A stretch of DNA of 64,000 nucleotides from Thiobacillus sp. 63-78 (GTDB taxonomy: Bacteria; Pseudomonadota; Gammaproteobacteria; Burkholderiales; Thiobacillaceae): positions 62,001-126,000 of the forward strand of contig MKWM01000018.1 of the NCBI GenBank assembly GCA_001899765.1, read 5' to 3'. Position numbers and translations under genes: made by a program. This document shows, piece by piece, positions 9,192 through 21,501 of this stretch. Every line of letters starts with the position of its first letter. Within the stretch, counting starts at the first letter, position 1. The notes beneath the pieces are model-generated. The model had not been told where the DNA came from. It was given only the letters and a program-made list of their open reading frames with translations, and did not search any database.

Positions 9192-10096
9192 TCGAGATCC
9201 TGCGTGCGGGACTGTGCGACATGGTCATGGATTTCGGCCGGCCGGGCCGGGGGGCGCTGGGCGTCCCGGCCGGCGGGGCGGCCGATCGACAGGCGCTGGC
9301 GGCCGCCAATCGTTTGGTGGGCAACGACGAGGGCGCGGCGGGACTGGAAATCACGCTGGCGGGACCGCGCCTGCGGTTTCCGCAGGGCGGCGTGGTGGCG
9401 CTCACTGGCGCGTGTTTTGCCGCCCGGCGCAGCAGCGGCGCGGCCGTGGCATGGAATGAGACGCTGATGCTCGCGGCGGGCGAGATTCTGGCGCTGGAAC
9501 ATGCCGTGGCGGGTTGCCGCGGCTGGCTGGCGGTGCGCGGCGGGATAGCGGTCCCCCGGGTGATGGGGAGCCGCAGTACGTTTCTGCCGTCAGGAATGGG
9601 CGGGTATGCGGGACGCGCGTTGCAGACCGGCGATCTCCTGCGTTGTGGGCGCGCGGCCAAAGAGACCCACCTGTTGCGTGCCACGCCTCCCGCCGAGACG
9701 GGCAATGGCTTGCGAGTGGTGGCGGGGCCGCAAATAAACCAGTTCGACGATGACGGACTGAAAGCCTTTTTCGGCAGCGCGTATCGAGTGGGTTTGGCGT
9801 CGGATCGGCGAGGTCTGCGCTTGAGCGGTGCGCCGGTCACGCATCATGAAACAGCATTGTCGTCGCAAGGGGTCCTGCCGGGCAGCATTCAGATTCCGCC
9901 CGACGGCCAGCCGATCATCCTGGGATGGGATGGCCCGGTGACGGGCGGCTATCCGGTGATTGCCGGGGTGATCACGGCGGATATGTCGCGACTTGCCCAG
10001 TTGAGGCCGAACGATACGATCCGCTTTGTGACGATTGAGATCGAGGCCGCGCGCGCACTGGCGGCGAAATCGTGGGAGATCAGGGAACTGGCATGA
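9188..10096 (+). CDS. pxpC: 5-oxoprolinase subunit C (PxpC), biotin-dependent carboxyltransferase-like
   Basis: This KipA/AHS2-family subunit of 302 residues begins IEILRAGLCDMVMDFGRPG and shows GVPAGGAADRQAL, typical of allophanate-hydrolase-like C subunits. GWDGPVTGGYPVI is seen near the C-terminus. It works with PxpB and PxpA to hydrolyse 5-oxoproline with ATP. Both ends overlap neighbours through ATGA, so the three subunits are translationally coupled. Confidence 0.9.
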   Translation: MIEILRAGLCDMVMDFGRPGRGALGVPAGGAADRQALAAANRLVGNDEGAAGLEITLAGPRLRFPQGGVVALTGACFAARRSSGAAVAWNETLMLAAGEILALEHAVAGCRGWLAVRGGIAVPRVMGSRSTFLPSGMGGYAGRALQTGDLLRCGRAAKETHLLRATPPAETGNGLRVVAGPQINQFDDDGLKAFFGSAYRVGLASDRRGLRLSGAPVTHHETALSSQGVLPGSIQIPPDGQPIILGWDGPVTGGYPVIAGVITADMSRLAQLRPNDTIRFVTIEIEAARALAAKSWEIRELA

Positions 10097-10803
10097 TCGA
10101 GTTGAATGCGGATATTGGCGAAGGCGACGACGACGGTGAATTGCTGCCGTATCTGTCGCGCGCGTCGATCGCCTGCGGCGGACATACGGGCGACGCCGTC
10201 AGCATGATGACGGCACTGCGGCAGGCAACGGAACATGGCGTGGCCGTGGGCGCCCACCCCGGATATCCGGACCGGACCGGATTTGGCCGCCGGGCACTGG
10301 CGGCCACCGCTGACGAGATCGAGCGCTGGGTGACGCAACAGACGGAAACGCTGGCCGCCCTGGCTGCGCGGCTGGGCGTACGGCTGGCGCACGTGAAGCC
10401 GCATGGCGCGCTGTACAACAGGGCGGCATGCGATCTTGAGGCGGCGGAAGCGATTGTGCGGGCGGTTGCGGCATTCGATTCCCGCCTGATACTGGTCGGG
10501 CTGGCCGGATCGCGGCTGATCGCCGCGGGCCAGGCCGCGGGATTGCAGGTGTTGAATGAGGCGTTCGCGGATCGCCGTTACCAGTCCAATGGGCAGCTTG
10601 TTTCACGTGAAACCCCGGGTGCGCTGCTGGCCGATCCGGCGGGGGCGGCGCAGCAGGCGCTTGCGCTGGCCCGGGGGGAACCGGTGGTGACCCTGGACGG
10701 CACGCCCCTTCGGGTCCGGGCAGAAACGCTGTGCCTGCACAGCGATACGCCCGATGCATTAAATATCGCACGCGCCGTCCACGCGGCGCTCAATCGCGGA
10801 TAA
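10093..10803 (+). CDS. pxpA: 5-oxoprolinase subunit A (PxpA)
   Basis: This LamB/YcsF family subunit of 236 residues has all the signature stretches: ELNADIGEG, IACGGHTGD, VGAHPGYPDRTGFGRR, VKPHGALYN and EAFADRRY. The start at 10093 overlaps the pxpC stop and places ELNADIGEG at the N-terminus as in the family. A perfect-core parS site lies inside the gene near its 3' third and encodes VSRET. Confidence 0.93.
   Translation: MIELNADIGEGDDDGELLPYLSRASIACGGHTGDAVSMMTALRQATEHGVAVGAHPGYPDRTGFGRRALAATADEIERWVTQQTETLAALAARLGVRLAHVKPHGALYNRAACDLEAAEAIVRAVAAFDSRLILVGLAGSRLIAAGQAAGLQVLNEAFADRRYQSNGQLVSRETPGALLADPAGAAQQALALARGEPVVTLDGTPLRVRAETLCLHSDTPDALNIARAVHAALNRG
10599..10614. other. parS centromere site 1 (inside pxpA)
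   Basis: TGTTTCACGTGAAACC differs from the bacterial parS consensus TGTTTCACGTGAAACA at the last base only. It lies within pxpA about 5.5 kb before parB and should be a ParB nucleation site for origin segregation. Confidence 0.92.
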
Positions 10804-10834
10804 TCCGCGCTCGGTGTTTCATCACGCGCTTGCC

Positions 10835-12733
10835 ATGCCACTCCTTACGCTTGACCGACTCGAACTGGCCTACGGCCACTGGCCGCTGCTCGACGGCGCT
10901 TCGCTGGTGATCGAGGCGGGCGAACGCATCGGCCTGATCGGCCGCAACGGCACCGGCAAGTCGAGCCTGCTGAAAATCATCGCCGGCGAGAGCCTGGCGG
11001 ATGCCGGCGAGGTCTGGCGCGCGCCGGGACTGAAGCTGGCCTACGTGCCGCAGGAGCCGGCTTTCCAGCCCGGCCACAGCGTGTTCGAGGCGGTGGCGGA
11101 AGGCGTCGGCGCGGCACAGTCGCTGCTGGCCGAATACCATGCCGTGGCGCATGCGATGGCGGAGGGCGATGAGACGGTGTATGCCGAGTTCGAGCGGCTG
11201 TCGCACGAACTGGAAGTGGCCGATGCCTGGCGGCTCAACAGCCGGGTGGAAGAGACCCTGCAGCGCCTGAGCCTGGACGCCGAGGCGGCGGTCGAGACGC
11301 TGTCCGGTGGCCTGAAAAAACGCGTGGCGCTGGCGCGCGCGCTGGTTACCGAGCCCGAGTTGCTGCTGCTGGACGAGCCGACCAACCATCTGGATTTTGC
11401 GGCCATCGAGTGGCTGGAAAGCCTGCTCAACGACTATCGCGGCGCGCTGCTTTTCATCACCCACGACCGGCGTTTCCTCGACAACGTCGCGAACCGGATT
11501 GTCGAGCTCGATCGCGGATCTTTGCGCGAATACCAGGGTAATTTCAGCGCCTATCAGACCAGGAAGGCCGAGCAGCTTGAAGTGGAGGCGGTGCACCACC
11601 GCAAATTCGACAAGTTCTGGAAGCAGGAGGAAGCCTGGATCCGCAAGGGCGTCGAGGCGCGCCGCACCCGCAACGAAGGCCGGGTCAGACGGTTGGAGGC
11701 GCTGCGCCGTACCCGCGAGGCGCGCACCGCCCACGCCGGCCAGGTGGAGTTCCAGCTCGACAGCGGCGACCGTTCCGGCAAGGTGGTGGCCGAACTCGAC
11801 CACGTCGGCTATGGCTACGACAGCCGCGTCCTCATCCGCGACTTTTCCGCCACCATCCTGCGCGGCGACAAGCTCGGCCTGCTCGGCCCCAATGGCGCCG
11901 GCAAGACCACGCTGATTCGCCTCATCCTCGGCGAACTGAAACCGCAATCCGGCTGGATCAAGCAGGGCACCAAGCTCGAAGTGGCCTACTTCGACCAGTT
12001 CCGCAACCAGCTCGACGACGAGGCGACGCTGATCGACACGATTGCGCCCGGCTCCGACTACGTGGAAATCGGCGGGCAGAAAAAGCACGTCATCAGCTAC
12101 CTGGAAGACTTCCTGTTCCCCGCCGAACGCGCGCGCGCCAAGGTCTCGGCGCTGTCCGGCGGCGAGCGCAACCGCCTGCTGCTGGCGCGGCTGTTCGCGC
12201 GCCCGGCCAATCTTTTGGTGCTGGACGAGCCGACCAACGACCTCGACATCGACACCCTGGAGTTATTGGAGCAGCTGCTGCAGGACTACAGCGGCACGGT
12301 GATCATCGTCTCGCACGACCGTGCTTTCCTCGACAACGTCGTCACCCAGTCGATCGTATTCGAGGGCGAGGGCCGGTTGACCGAAATCGTCGGCGGTTAT
12401 GCCGACTGGCAGGCGTGGAAACAACAGCAGCGCGTGCCCGAGCCGGTGCGGGCGGCAAGCCCCAAGGCCGCGGCCCAGCCGGAGGCGGCGAAGCCCGCGC
12501 CCAGGGCCCGGCTCAGCTACAAGGAGGCGCGAGAGCTCGAAGCGCTGCCAGGGCAGATCGAGACGCTGGAGGCGGAGCAGACACGGATCGCCGAGCAGCT
12601 GGCGGACCCGGCGTTGTATCAATCGAACCCGCAGGACGCGGCGGCGCTGCGCGCGCGCGTGGAGACGATCGAGGCCGAGCTGATCGACGCGTTGTCCCGC
12701 TGGGAAGACCTGGAAGCCAAGGCCGCCGGTTGA
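10835..12733 (+). CDS. uup: ABC-F ATPase, Uup type
   Basis: This soluble protein of 632 residues has two ABC ATPase domains and no membrane segments. Walker A motifs are GRNGTGKSS (about residue 36) and GPNGAGKTT (about residue 352). Signatures [12 protein letters not shown] and [12 protein letters not shown] and two DEPTN Walker B segments follow, with an ABC-F linker between the domains. The charged C-terminal tail of about 80 residues is the coiled-coil DNA-binding domain expected in Uup, which is linked to branched-DNA metabolism and ribosome function. The start at 10835 gives the conserved [13 protein letters not shown]-terminus. Confidence 0.88.
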   Translation: MPLLTLDRLELAYGHWPLLDGASLVIEAGERIGLIGRNGTGKSSLLKIIAGESLADAGEVWRAPGLKLAYVPQEPAFQPGHSVFEAVAEGVGAAQSLLAEYHAVAHAMAEGDETVYAEFERLSHELEVADAWRLNSRVEETLQRLSLDAEAAVETLSGGLKKRVALARALVTEPELLLLDEPTNHLDFAAIEWLESLLNDYRGALLFITHDRRFLDNVANRIVELDRGSLREYQGNFSAYQTRKAEQLEVEAVHHRKFDKFWKQEEAWIRKGVEARRTRNEGRVRRLEALRRTREARTAHAGQVEFQLDSGDRSGKVVAELDHVGYGYDSRVLIRDFSATILRGDKLGLLGPNGAGKTTLIRLILGELKPQSGWIKQGTKLEVAYFDQFRNQLDDEATLIDTIAPGSDYVEIGGQKKHVISYLEDFLFPAERARAKVSALSGGERNRLLLARLFARPANLLVLDEPTNDLDIDTLELLEQLLQDYSGTVIIVSHDRAFLDNVVTQSIVFEGEGRLTEIVGGYADWQAWKQQQRVPEPVRAASPKAAAQPEAAKPAPRARLSYKEARELEALPGQIETLEAEQTRIAEQLADPALYQSNPQDAAALRARVETIEAELIDALSRWEDLEAKAAG

Positions 12734-12756
12734 GCGCTCCCGGCGGCCGTCGCGCG

Positions 12757-12772
12757 TGTTTCACGTGAAACC
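12757..12772. other. parS centromere site 2 (between uup and mnmG)
   Basis: TGTTTCACGTGAAACC has the same sequence as site 1, with one mismatch to consensus. It is intergenic, 23 nt after the uup stop. Confidence 0.93.
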
Positions 12773-12800
12773 AGGCGCGGCAACGGGTAGAATGGCGGCC

Positions 12801-14699
12801 ATGAAATTCCCCGAACCCTTCGATGTCATCGTCATCGGCGGCGGCCATGCCGGCACCGAGGCCGCGCTGGCCGCCGCGCGCATGGGTGTGAAGACGCTGC
12901 TGCTGACGCACAATATCGAGACACTCGGCGCGATGTCGTGCAACCCGTCGATCGGCGGCATCGGCAAGGGGCATCTGGTCAAGGAAGTCGACGCGCTCGG
13001 CGGCGCGATGGCCTTGGCTACCGACGCGGCGGGGATCCAGTTCCGCACCCTCAATTCGTCCAAGGGTCCGGCGGTGCGCGCGACCCGTGCCCAGGCCGAC
13101 CGCGTGCTGTACAAGGCTGCGATCCGTCTGCGTCTGGAAAACCAGCCCAATCTCACGCTGTTCCAGCAGGCGGTCGACGACCTGCTGCTCGACGGCGATC
13201 GCGTCGCCGGCGTGAAGACCCAGTTGGGCATCGTGTTCAGCGGCCGCGCGGTGGTGCTGACTGCCGGTACCTTTCTGGCCGGTCTGGTCCATGTCGGGTT
13301 GGAGAATTTTCAGGCGGGCCGCATGGGCGATCCGCCGGCGGTGACGCTCGCGGCGCGCCTGCGCGAACTGAAGCTGCCAGTGGGACGGCTGAAGACGGGT
13401 ACGCCGCCGCGCATCGACGGCCGCACGATCGATTACGGCCAGACCCAGATTCAACCCGGCGACGATCCGGCGCCGGTGTTTTCCTTCATGGGCGACGCTT
13501 CGATGCACCCCGAACAGCGGCCGTGCTGGATCACGCACACCACGGCGGAAACCCACGCAATCATCCGCGGCGGCCTTGACCGTTCACCCATGTACACCGG
13601 TGTCATCGAGGGGGTGGGGCCGCGTTACTGCCCGTCGATCGAGGACAAGATCACCCGCTTTGCCGACAAGGCGAGCCACCAGATCTTCCTCGAACCCGAA
13701 GGGCTGACCACCCACGAGATTTACCCCAACGGCATCTCGACCTCGCTGCCGTTCGACGTTCAGCTTGCGATCGTGCGCTCGACCCCCGGCCTGGAGAACG
13801 CGCACATCCTGCGTCCCGGCTACGCGATCGAATACGACTATTACGATCCGCGCAACCTCAAGGCGTCGCTCGAAACCAGGTCGATCGCCGGGCTGTTTTT
13901 CGCCGGGCAGATCAACGGCACGACTGGCTACGAGGAAGCCGCTGCGCAAGGTCTTTTGGCTGGTATCAACGCCGGCCTGCAGGTGCAGGGGCGTGACGCC
14001 TGGAGCCCGGGCCGGCACGAGGCCTATCTCGGCGTGCTGGTCGACGACCTCATCACGCGCGGCGTGTCGGAACCTTATCGCATGTTCACCAGCCGCGCCG
14101 AATACCGCCTGCGGCTGCGCGAGGACAACGCCGACATGCGGTTGACCGAAACCGGGCGCACGCTGGGCGTGGTCGACGACCTGCGCTGGGACGCCTTCAA
14201 CCGCAAGCGCGACGCCGTTTCACGTGAAACCGAGCGACTCAGGTCCATCTGGGTCAATCCGTCCATTCTGCCCGCCGAGGCCGCCACCCGGCTGATCGGC
14301 CAGCCGATCGACCATGAATACAGCCTGTTCGAGTTGCTGCGCCGGCCCAATCTGGATTATGCGCAGATTCTGGCGTTGCCTGGCGGCGGCGCCGGCGAGG
14401 CGGACCCGCGGGTGGCCGAGCAGGTCGAAATCGCCGCCAAATACCAGGGTTACATCGACCGTCAGAACGACGAGGTCGAGCGGCAGCGTGAACAGGAAGG
14501 CCTGCGCCTGCCGGACGATCTCGACTACGGCCTGCTGACCGGGCTGTCGATGGAAGTGCGTCAGCGCCTGCAGAAGGCGCGCCCCGAGACACTGGGTCAG
14601 GCGTCCCGCTTGCAGGGCATCACGCCGGCGGCAATCTCAGTGCTGCTGGTGCATGCCAAACGCGGTTTCAAGCCTGACGAGCAGAAGAAAAGCGCATGA
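12801..14699 (+). CDS. mnmG: tRNA uridine-5-carboxymethylaminomethyl(34) synthesis enzyme MnmG
   Basis: This FAD-dependent partner of MnmE has 632 residues, the usual length. The N-terminus carries the dinucleotide fold [18 protein letters not shown] and [30 protein letters not shown] and the [21 protein letters not shown] segment follow, then the helical C-terminal domain. The start at 12801 gives a family-like N-terminus. An earlier GTG at 12756 would translate the parS site and is rejected. The 3' end overlaps rsmG by 4 nt (ATGA). Confidence 0.97.
   Translation: MKFPEPFDVIVIGGGHAGTEAALAAARMGVKTLLLTHNIETLGAMSCNPSIGGIGKGHLVKEVDALGGAMALATDAAGIQFRTLNSSKGPAVRATRAQADRVLYKAAIRLRLENQPNLTLFQQAVDDLLLDGDRVAGVKTQLGIVFSGRAVVLTAGTFLAGLVHVGLENFQAGRMGDPPAVTLAARLRELKLPVGRLKTGTPPRIDGRTIDYGQTQIQPGDDPAPVFSFMGDASMHPEQRPCWITHTTAETHAIIRGGLDRSPMYTGVIEGVGPRYCPSIEDKITRFADKASHQIFLEPEGLTTHEIYPNGISTSLPFDVQLAIVRSTPGLENAHILRPGYAIEYDYYDPRNLKASLETRSIAGLFFAGQINGTTGYEEAAAQGLLAGINAGLQVQGRDAWSPGRHEAYLGVLVDDLITRGVSEPYRMFTSRAEYRLRLREDNADMRLTETGRTLGVVDDLRWDAFNRKRDAVSRETERLRSIWVNPSILPAEAATRLIGQPIDHEYSLFELLRRPNLDYAQILALPGGGAGEADPRVAEQVEIAAKYQGYIDRQNDEVERQREQEGLRLPDDLDYGLLTGLSMEVRQRLQKARPETLGQASRLQGITPAAISVLLVHAKRGFKPDEQKKSA
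14216..14231. other. parS centromere site 3 (inside mnmG)
   Basis: CGTTTCACGTGAAACC keeps the 14-bp palindromic core GTTTCACGTGAAAC with changes at both outer bases. It sits in the mnmG coding sequence in the frame that gives VSRET, the same peptide encoded at site 1. Confidence 0.87.
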
Positions 14700-15387
14700 C
14701 TCCTCAGGCGCAACTTGCGGCGGGAATCGCCGCTCTCGGGCTGGCATTGCCCGCGGATGCCGAGACGAAGCTGCTGGCGTATCTTGCGCTGCTGGACAAG
14801 TGGAACCGCGTCTACAACCTGACCGCGGTGCGCGACGCCGGGCGCATGGTCAGCCACCATCTGCTCGACTCGCTGGCGGCGCTGCCGATTTTCGATACGC
14901 TTCTCGCTGCGCACCCTCACCCCAACCCTCCCCCAGAGGGGGAGGGGGCGAATGCCGGGCTGCGCCCGCCCACGGCGATTGATGTCGGCAGTGGCGGTGG
15001 GCTCCCTGGAATCCCCTTGGCGATCGCACGGCCCGATTTGCAGGTGACGCTGATCGACAGCATCGCCAAAAAGACTGCCTTCCTGGTGCAGGCCAAAATG
15101 GAGCTTGGCCTCGATCATCTGAGCGTGGTGACGAATCGGGTGGAGGATTATCGACCCCAAACGGGATTCGACCTCATCACCTCCCGGGCGTTTTCCGATC
15201 TCGGGGAATTCGTCACGCTGACGCGCCATCTGCTCGGACCGGGCGGCAAATGGCTGGCGATGAAGGGCCTGATGCCGCACGAAGAAATAGCCTTTTTGCC
15301 GGACGGAGTGAAAGTGAGTGCTAACCATGCGCTGCGTGTTCCAGGGCTGGATGCGGCCCGCCATTTGATTGTTCTGGAGCCTGTTGA

Positions 15388-15391
<4 letters not shown>
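14696..15391 (+). CDS. rsmG: 16S rRNA (guanine-527-N7) methyltransferase RsmG
   Basis: This SAM-dependent methyltransferase modifies G527 of 16S rRNA. The N-terminal part has [22 protein letters not shown] and [11 protein letters not shown]; the SAM site is [15 protein letters not shown]. At 231 residues it is longer than usual (about 205-215) because residues about 73-90 ([12 protein letters not shown] region) come from a REP-like palindrome inserted in frame just before the SAM motif. It overlaps mnmG upstream and parA downstream by ATGA. Confidence 0.95.
14911..14950. repeat. REP-like palindrome inside rsmG
   Basis: ACCCCAACCCTCCCCC precedes a perfect 9-bp stem (CCCTCCCCC at 14926-14934, GGGGGAGGG at 14938-14946) with an AGA loop. 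The same family occurs in the addB-like gene and in glcE. It is translated in frame without disrupting rsmG. Confidence 0.85.
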
Positions 15392-16172
<781 letters not shown>

Positions 16173-16173
<1 letters not shown>

Positions 16174-17024
16174 TGGCGAAACTCAAAGGGCTCGGGCGCG
16201 GGCTCGACGCGTTGCTCGGGGGCGAGGACAATGCCGCGCCGCCGCAGGGCGATCTGCGCATGATGAATGTGACGCAGCTGGCGCCGGGCAAGTACCAGCC
16301 GCGCACGCAGATGGACAGCGAGTCGCTGCAGGAACTGGCCGATTCCATCCGCGCGCAGGGCCTGATGCAGCCGATTCTGGTGCGGGAAGTTGCCGCCGGC
16401 CATGAAATCATCGCTGGCGAACGGCGCTGGCGCGCCGCGCAACTGGCCGGATTGAGCGAGATTCCGGTACTGGTGCGCGAAGTCGCCGACGATGCGGTGG
16501 CGGCGATGGCGCTGATCGAGAACATCCAGCGCGAGGACCTCAACGCCATCGACGAAGCGCACGGCCTGCAGCGCCTGATCCAGGAATTCGGCATGACCCA
16601 CGACGCTGTGGCGCAGGCGGTCGGCAAGTCGCGCGCGGCGGTGTCCAACCTGTTGCGCCTGTTGAACCTGTCGCACCCGGTGCAGGACATGCTGACCGCG
16701 GGGCTGATCGAGATGGGCCATGCCCGCGCGCTACTGCCCTTGCATGCTGGGGCACAGCGCGAGCTGGCCCATGAAATCGAAACCAGGGGACTGTCGGTAC
16801 GTGAGGTCGAACGGCGCGTGGCACGGCTGAAAGAAGGCGCAACGGCGCCCGTCAAACAGGGCGTTTCGCGGGACGTGCGCCGACTGGAAGAGGCCTTGTC
16901 GGACGCGCTCGGAATGACCGCCCGCGTGCAGACCCACAGCAAGGGCAGCGGCAAGCTGACGCTTCATTTCGCCAGCGCGGAAGAACTGCAGGGTCTCCTG
17001 CAACGCCTGGGAATCCAGTTGTGA
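16173..17024 (+). CDS. parB: Chromosome partitioning protein ParB (Spo0J)
   Basis: This 283-residue ParB starts KLKGLGRGLDALLGG. It has the CTPase/ParB box (ILVREVAAGHEIIAGERRWRAAQLAG, ENIQREDLNAIDEA), an HTH region for parS (VGKSRAAVSNLLRLL) and a C-terminal dimerisation segment. The ATG at 16173 overlaps the parA stop. Its targets are the parS sites at 10599, 12757 and 14216. Confidence 0.97.
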
Positions 17025-17063
17025 GAACTCCCGCTCAGCAACATCACTATGTACTGAAATTCG

Positions 17064-17082
17064 TCATCAAGCTGCTTGATGA
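17064..17082. promoter_or_regulatory. Palindrome between parB and the atp operon
   Basis: TCATCAAGCTGCTTGATGA has perfect 9-bp arms around a single central base. It could fold as a terminator stem for parB or act as an operator for the atp promoter, whose -35 it overlaps. Confidence 0.35.
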
Positions 17083-17112
17083 TTGCATAGGCTGCACTAA
17101 TTCTGGTATCCT
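17076..17112 (+). promoter_or_regulatory. Candidate sigma70 promoter(s) of the atp operon
   Basis: Two overlapping matches are visible: TTGATG (17076) with TAATTC (17098) at 16 nt spacing, and TTGCAT (17083) with TATCCT (17107) at 18 nt spacing. Both lie just before atpI in the 98-bp gap after parB. Confidence 0.4.
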
Positions 17113-17122
17113 CGCCGGCTAA

Positions 17123-17500
17123 ATGCGTAGGGGCACCTCAACGGGCATCCGGCGAGTGGTTCGGGCGCAGGCGCTGCTCCTGCCCGTCGCCGCGCTAGCC
17201 GGCGTCGCGGTTGCGGGGGCGGGTGCGGGACTGGCGGTCGCCTACGGCGTGCTGGTCGCGCTGGCCGTGAGTGCGGTGCTGGCGTGGCGCGAGCAGCAAT
17301 CAATCGGCCATCCGGAATGGGACCAGCATCGACTGCTGAAGGTGTTCATCCGTGTCGGCATCGAGCGACTGGTCCTCCTGCTGGCGTTGTTGAGCCTGGG
17401 TCTCGGCGTTCTGAAACTTGCGCCGTTGCCCTTGCTGCTGGGGTTGGGGCTGGCCCAGTTCGCATGGCTGGCCATTGCGACAGGCCGGGACGGCAGATAG
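17123..17500 (+). CDS. atpI: ATP synthase accessory subunit I
   Basis: This small, very hydrophobic protein of 125 residues opens the atp operon, as AtpI does in many bacteria. Four membrane segments can be drawn, with a charged loop WREQQSIGHPEWDQHRLLKV in the middle. AtpI helps c-ring assembly and Mg2+ handling but is not essential for catalysis. The ATG follows the promoter region closely. Confidence 0.85.
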   Translation: MRRGTSTGIRRVVRAQALLLPVAALAGVAVAGAGAGLAVAYGVLVALAVSAVLAWREQQSIGHPEWDQHRLLKVFIRVGIERLVLLLALLSLGLGVLKLAPLPLLLGLGLAQFAWLAIATGRDGR

Positions 17501-18424
<924 letters not shown>

Positions 18425-18505
18425 TCAAGCGGCGGACATCACGGATTCTGGTTGTTCTGGTTTTTCAGGTTTCCTGTTTTCAACTTTAATTTTTACTTCT
18501 TTTAG

Positions 18506-18754
<249 letters not shown>

Positions 18755-18819
18755 TTTGCGGGTTGCGGCGGAATGTATCGCCAACCCGTTTTAACTCCCG
18801 TCATTGATAAGGTGCGGAT

Positions 18820-19290
18820 ATGAATTTCAACGCAACTTTGATCGGCCAGTCCATCACGTTCATCATCTTCGTGTGGTTCTGCATGAAGTTCGTGTGGCCG
18901 CCGATCATGAACGCGCTCGAGACGCGCAAGAAGCAGATCGCCGACGGCCTGGCCGCGGGCGATCGTGGCAAGCACGAGCTGGAACTGGCCGCCAGGAAAG
19001 CGGCTGACAACCTGCGCGACGCCAAGGCGCAGGCGGCCGAAGTCATCGCCCAGGCCGAAAAGCGCGCGGCGCAGATCGTCGAAGAAGCCAAAACGGCCGC
19101 CAAGGAAGAAGGCGATCGTCAGCTTGCAGCCGCCCAGGCCAACATCGATCAGGAAGCCAATCGCGCGCGCGAAAGCCTGCGTGAACAGGTGGCGGCGCTG
19201 GCCGTGGCCGGGGCAGAAAAAATCCTGCGCCGCGAAGTCAACGCGCAAACGCATGCTGACCTGCTGGGCCAGCTGAAAGCCGAGCTGTAA
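18820..19290 (+). CDS. atpF: ATP synthase F0 subunit b
   Basis: This 156-residue peripheral stalk subunit has one N-terminal membrane helix ([19 protein letters not shown]) followed by a long charged helical dimerisation region rich in Ala, Glu and Lys. It links F0 to F1 through the delta subunit, encoded directly downstream after 3 nt. Confidence 0.95.
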   Translation: MNFNATLIGQSITFIIFVWFCMKFVWPPIMNALETRKKQIADGLAAGDRGKHELELAARKAADNLRDAKAQAAEVIAQAEKRAAQIVEEAKTAAKEEGDRQLAAAQANIDQEANRARESLREQVAALAVAGAEKILRREVNAQTHADLLGQLKAEL

Positions 19291-19293
19291 GCC

Positions 19294-19848
19294 ATGAGCG
19301 AACTGTCTACCCTGGCTCGTCCCTATGCCGAAGCGGTATTCCGCCTGGCTCAAAGTGAAAGCTCGGCACAGGACGAAAACGACCTGGCGGGCTGGTCAGC
19401 CCGTGTCGCCACGCTTGCGATCATCGTAGCGGACCCACAGGTGGCACGTTTGATCGCCGATCCATCGGTGTCGGGCGAACGCGTGGCGGGCCTGATCATC
19501 GAAGTGGCCGGCGCCGGTCTCGGTGAGCGCGGCGGTAATTTTGTCAAGGTTCTGGCGGAAAACGACCGTTTGGCCCTGTTGCCGGAAATCAGTGTGCAAT
19601 TCGAGGCATTGAAAGCCAAAGCCGAGGGAACCCTCGACGCCACCATCGCCAGCGCACAGGAACTGACGCAGAGCCAGATCGACGAGCTGGCCGCGGGCCT
19701 CAAGGCCAGGTTCAACCGCGCGGTGAACGTTCAGGTGGTGATCGACCCCGACCTGATCGGCGGTGCCGTGATTGCCATTGGCGACCAGGTGATGGACGGT
19801 TCGGTGAAAGGGCGATTGCAGCGCATGGCTTTCGCGCTGCAAGGCTAA
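19294..19848 (+). CDS. atpH: ATP synthase F1 subunit delta
   Basis: This 184-residue OSCP/delta protein begins [15 protein letters not shown], the conserved N-terminus, and ends with [30 protein letters not shown]. It joins the b-dimer to the alpha3beta3 head. Confidence 0.95.
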   Translation: MSELSTLARPYAEAVFRLAQSESSAQDENDLAGWSARVATLAIIVADPQVARLIADPSVSGERVAGLIIEVAGAGLGERGGNFVKVLAENDRLALLPEISVQFEALKAKAEGTLDATIASAQELTQSQIDELAAGLKARFNRAVNVQVVIDPDLIGGAVIAIGDQVMDGSVKGRLQRMAFALQG

Positions 19849-19915
19849 TCCAGATACCCATATTTATCGGAACCGCCAGACTTAATTTTTGAACCTCGGG
19901 GTTCGGAGAACAGAC

Positions 19916-21457
19916 ATGCAATTGAATCCAAGCGAAATCAGCGAACTGATCAAGGCCAAGATCGAAAATCTAGGCGCGTCGAGCGAACTGCGCACCCAGG
20001 GCACGATCGTGTCCGTCACCGACGGCATTGTCCGCATTCATGGCTTGTCCGACGTGATGTCGGGTGAAATGATCGAGATGCCGGGCAACACCTTCGGCGT
20101 GGCGCTCAACCTCGAGCGCGACTCCGTCGGCGCCGTGATCCTGGGCGATTACGAACACATCACCGAAGGCGACGTCGTCAAGTGCACCGGCCGTATTCTC
20201 GAAGTGCCGGTGGGGCGCGGCCTGCTCGGCCGGGTGGTGAACTCGCTGGGCCAGCCGATCGACGGCAAAGGCCCCATTGCGGCGGACAGCACGATGCCGA
20301 TCGAGCGTATCGCCCCGGGCGTGATCGAGCGTAAATCGGTCGACCAGCCGGTGCAGACCGGCCTCAAGTCGATCGACGCCATGGTGCCGGTGGGCCGTGG
20401 CCAGCGCGAACTGATCATCGGCGACCGCCAGACCGGCAAGACCGCCGTCGCGATCGATGCCATCATCAACCAGAAGGGCACCGGCGTGAAGTGTGTCTAC
20501 GTCGCGATCGGCCAGAAGGCCTCGTCGGTGGCCAACGTGGTACGCAAGCTGGAAGAGCACGGCGCGATGGCGCACACCATCGTCGTCGCCGCGACCGCGT
20601 CGGATGCCGCCGCCATGCAGTACATCGCACCGTATTCCGGCTGCACCATGGGCGAATATTTCCGCGACATCGGTGAAGACGCGCTGATCGTATATGACGA
20701 CCTGACCAAACAGGCCTGGGCCTACCGTCAGGTGTCGCTGCTGTTGCGCCGACCGCCGGGCCGCGAAGCCTACCCCGGCGACGTGTTCTACCTGCACTCG
20801 CGCCTGCTCGAGCGTGCCGCGCGCGTCAACGCCGACTACATCGAGAAGATCACCCAGGGCGCCGTCAAGGGCAAGACCGGCTCACTGACCGCGTTGCCGA
20901 TCATCGAAACGCAGGCCGGCGACGTCTCCGCCTTCGTGCCGACCAACGTGATCTCGATCACCGACGGCCAGATCTTCCTGGAAACCGACCTCTTCAACGC
21001 CGGCATCCGTCCCGCGATCAACGCCGGCCTGTCGGTGTCGCGCGTCGGCGGCGCCGCGCAGACCAAGGTGATCAAGAAGCTGGGCGGCGGTATCCGTCTG
21101 GCGCTGGCGCAGTACCGCGAACTCGCGGCCTTCGCGCAGTTCGCCTCCGACCTCGACGAAGCCACCCGCAAGCAGCTTGAGCGTGGCCGTCGCGTCACCG
21201 AACTGATGAAGCAGGCGCAATACTCGCCGATGTCGGTGTCGCAGATGGCGCTGTCCCTGTTTGCCGTCAACAAGGGCTACATGGACGACGTCGAGGTCAG
21301 CAAGATCCTGCCGTTCGAGTCCGCCCTGATGGCCTTCATGAAGACCCGGCACGCCGCCATCCTGGACACCATCGAAACCAGCGGCAACCTGGATGACGCG
21401 ACGGAAAAGACGCTCACCACCGCGGTGGACGAGTTCAAGAAAACCGGTGTCTATTGA
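19916..21457 (+). CDS. atpA: ATP synthase F1 subunit alpha
   Basis: This 513-residue alpha subunit binds non-catalytic nucleotide through Walker A GDRQTGKT at about residue 169. The signature [17 protein letters not shown] is seen, and the N-terminus is [18 protein letters not shown]. The start at 19916 has a GGAG ribosome binding site; an upstream in-frame ATG at 19889 lies in the leader. Confidence 0.98.
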   Translation: MQLNPSEISELIKAKIENLGASSELRTQGTIVSVTDGIVRIHGLSDVMSGEMIEMPGNTFGVALNLERDSVGAVILGDYEHITEGDVVKCTGRILEVPVGRGLLGRVVNSLGQPIDGKGPIAADSTMPIERIAPGVIERKSVDQPVQTGLKSIDAMVPVGRGQRELIIGDRQTGKTAVAIDAIINQKGTGVKCVYVAIGQKASSVANVVRKLEEHGAMAHTIVVAATASDAAAMQYIAPYSGCTMGEYFRDIGEDALIVYDDLTKQAWAYRQVSLLLRRPPGREAYPGDVFYLHSRLLERAARVNADYIEKITQGAVKGKTGSLTALPIIETQAGDVSAFVPTNVISITDGQIFLETDLFNAGIRPAINAGLSVSRVGGAAQTKVIKKLGGGIRLALAQYRELAAFAQFASDLDEATRKQLERGRRVTELMKQAQYSPMSVSQMALSLFAVNKGYMDDVEVSKILPFESALMAFMKTRHAAILDTIETSGNLDDATEKTLTTAVDEFKKTGVY

Positions 21458-21501
21458 CAGACCGCGCTGATCAGGCGCACCGGTTTTAATTAGGAGCAGG
21501 C

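Noticed and set aside
12756..12800. Upstream GTG start for mnmG
   Set aside because: The extra N-terminal residues would be translated from the parS site; family N-termini begin at the later ATG.
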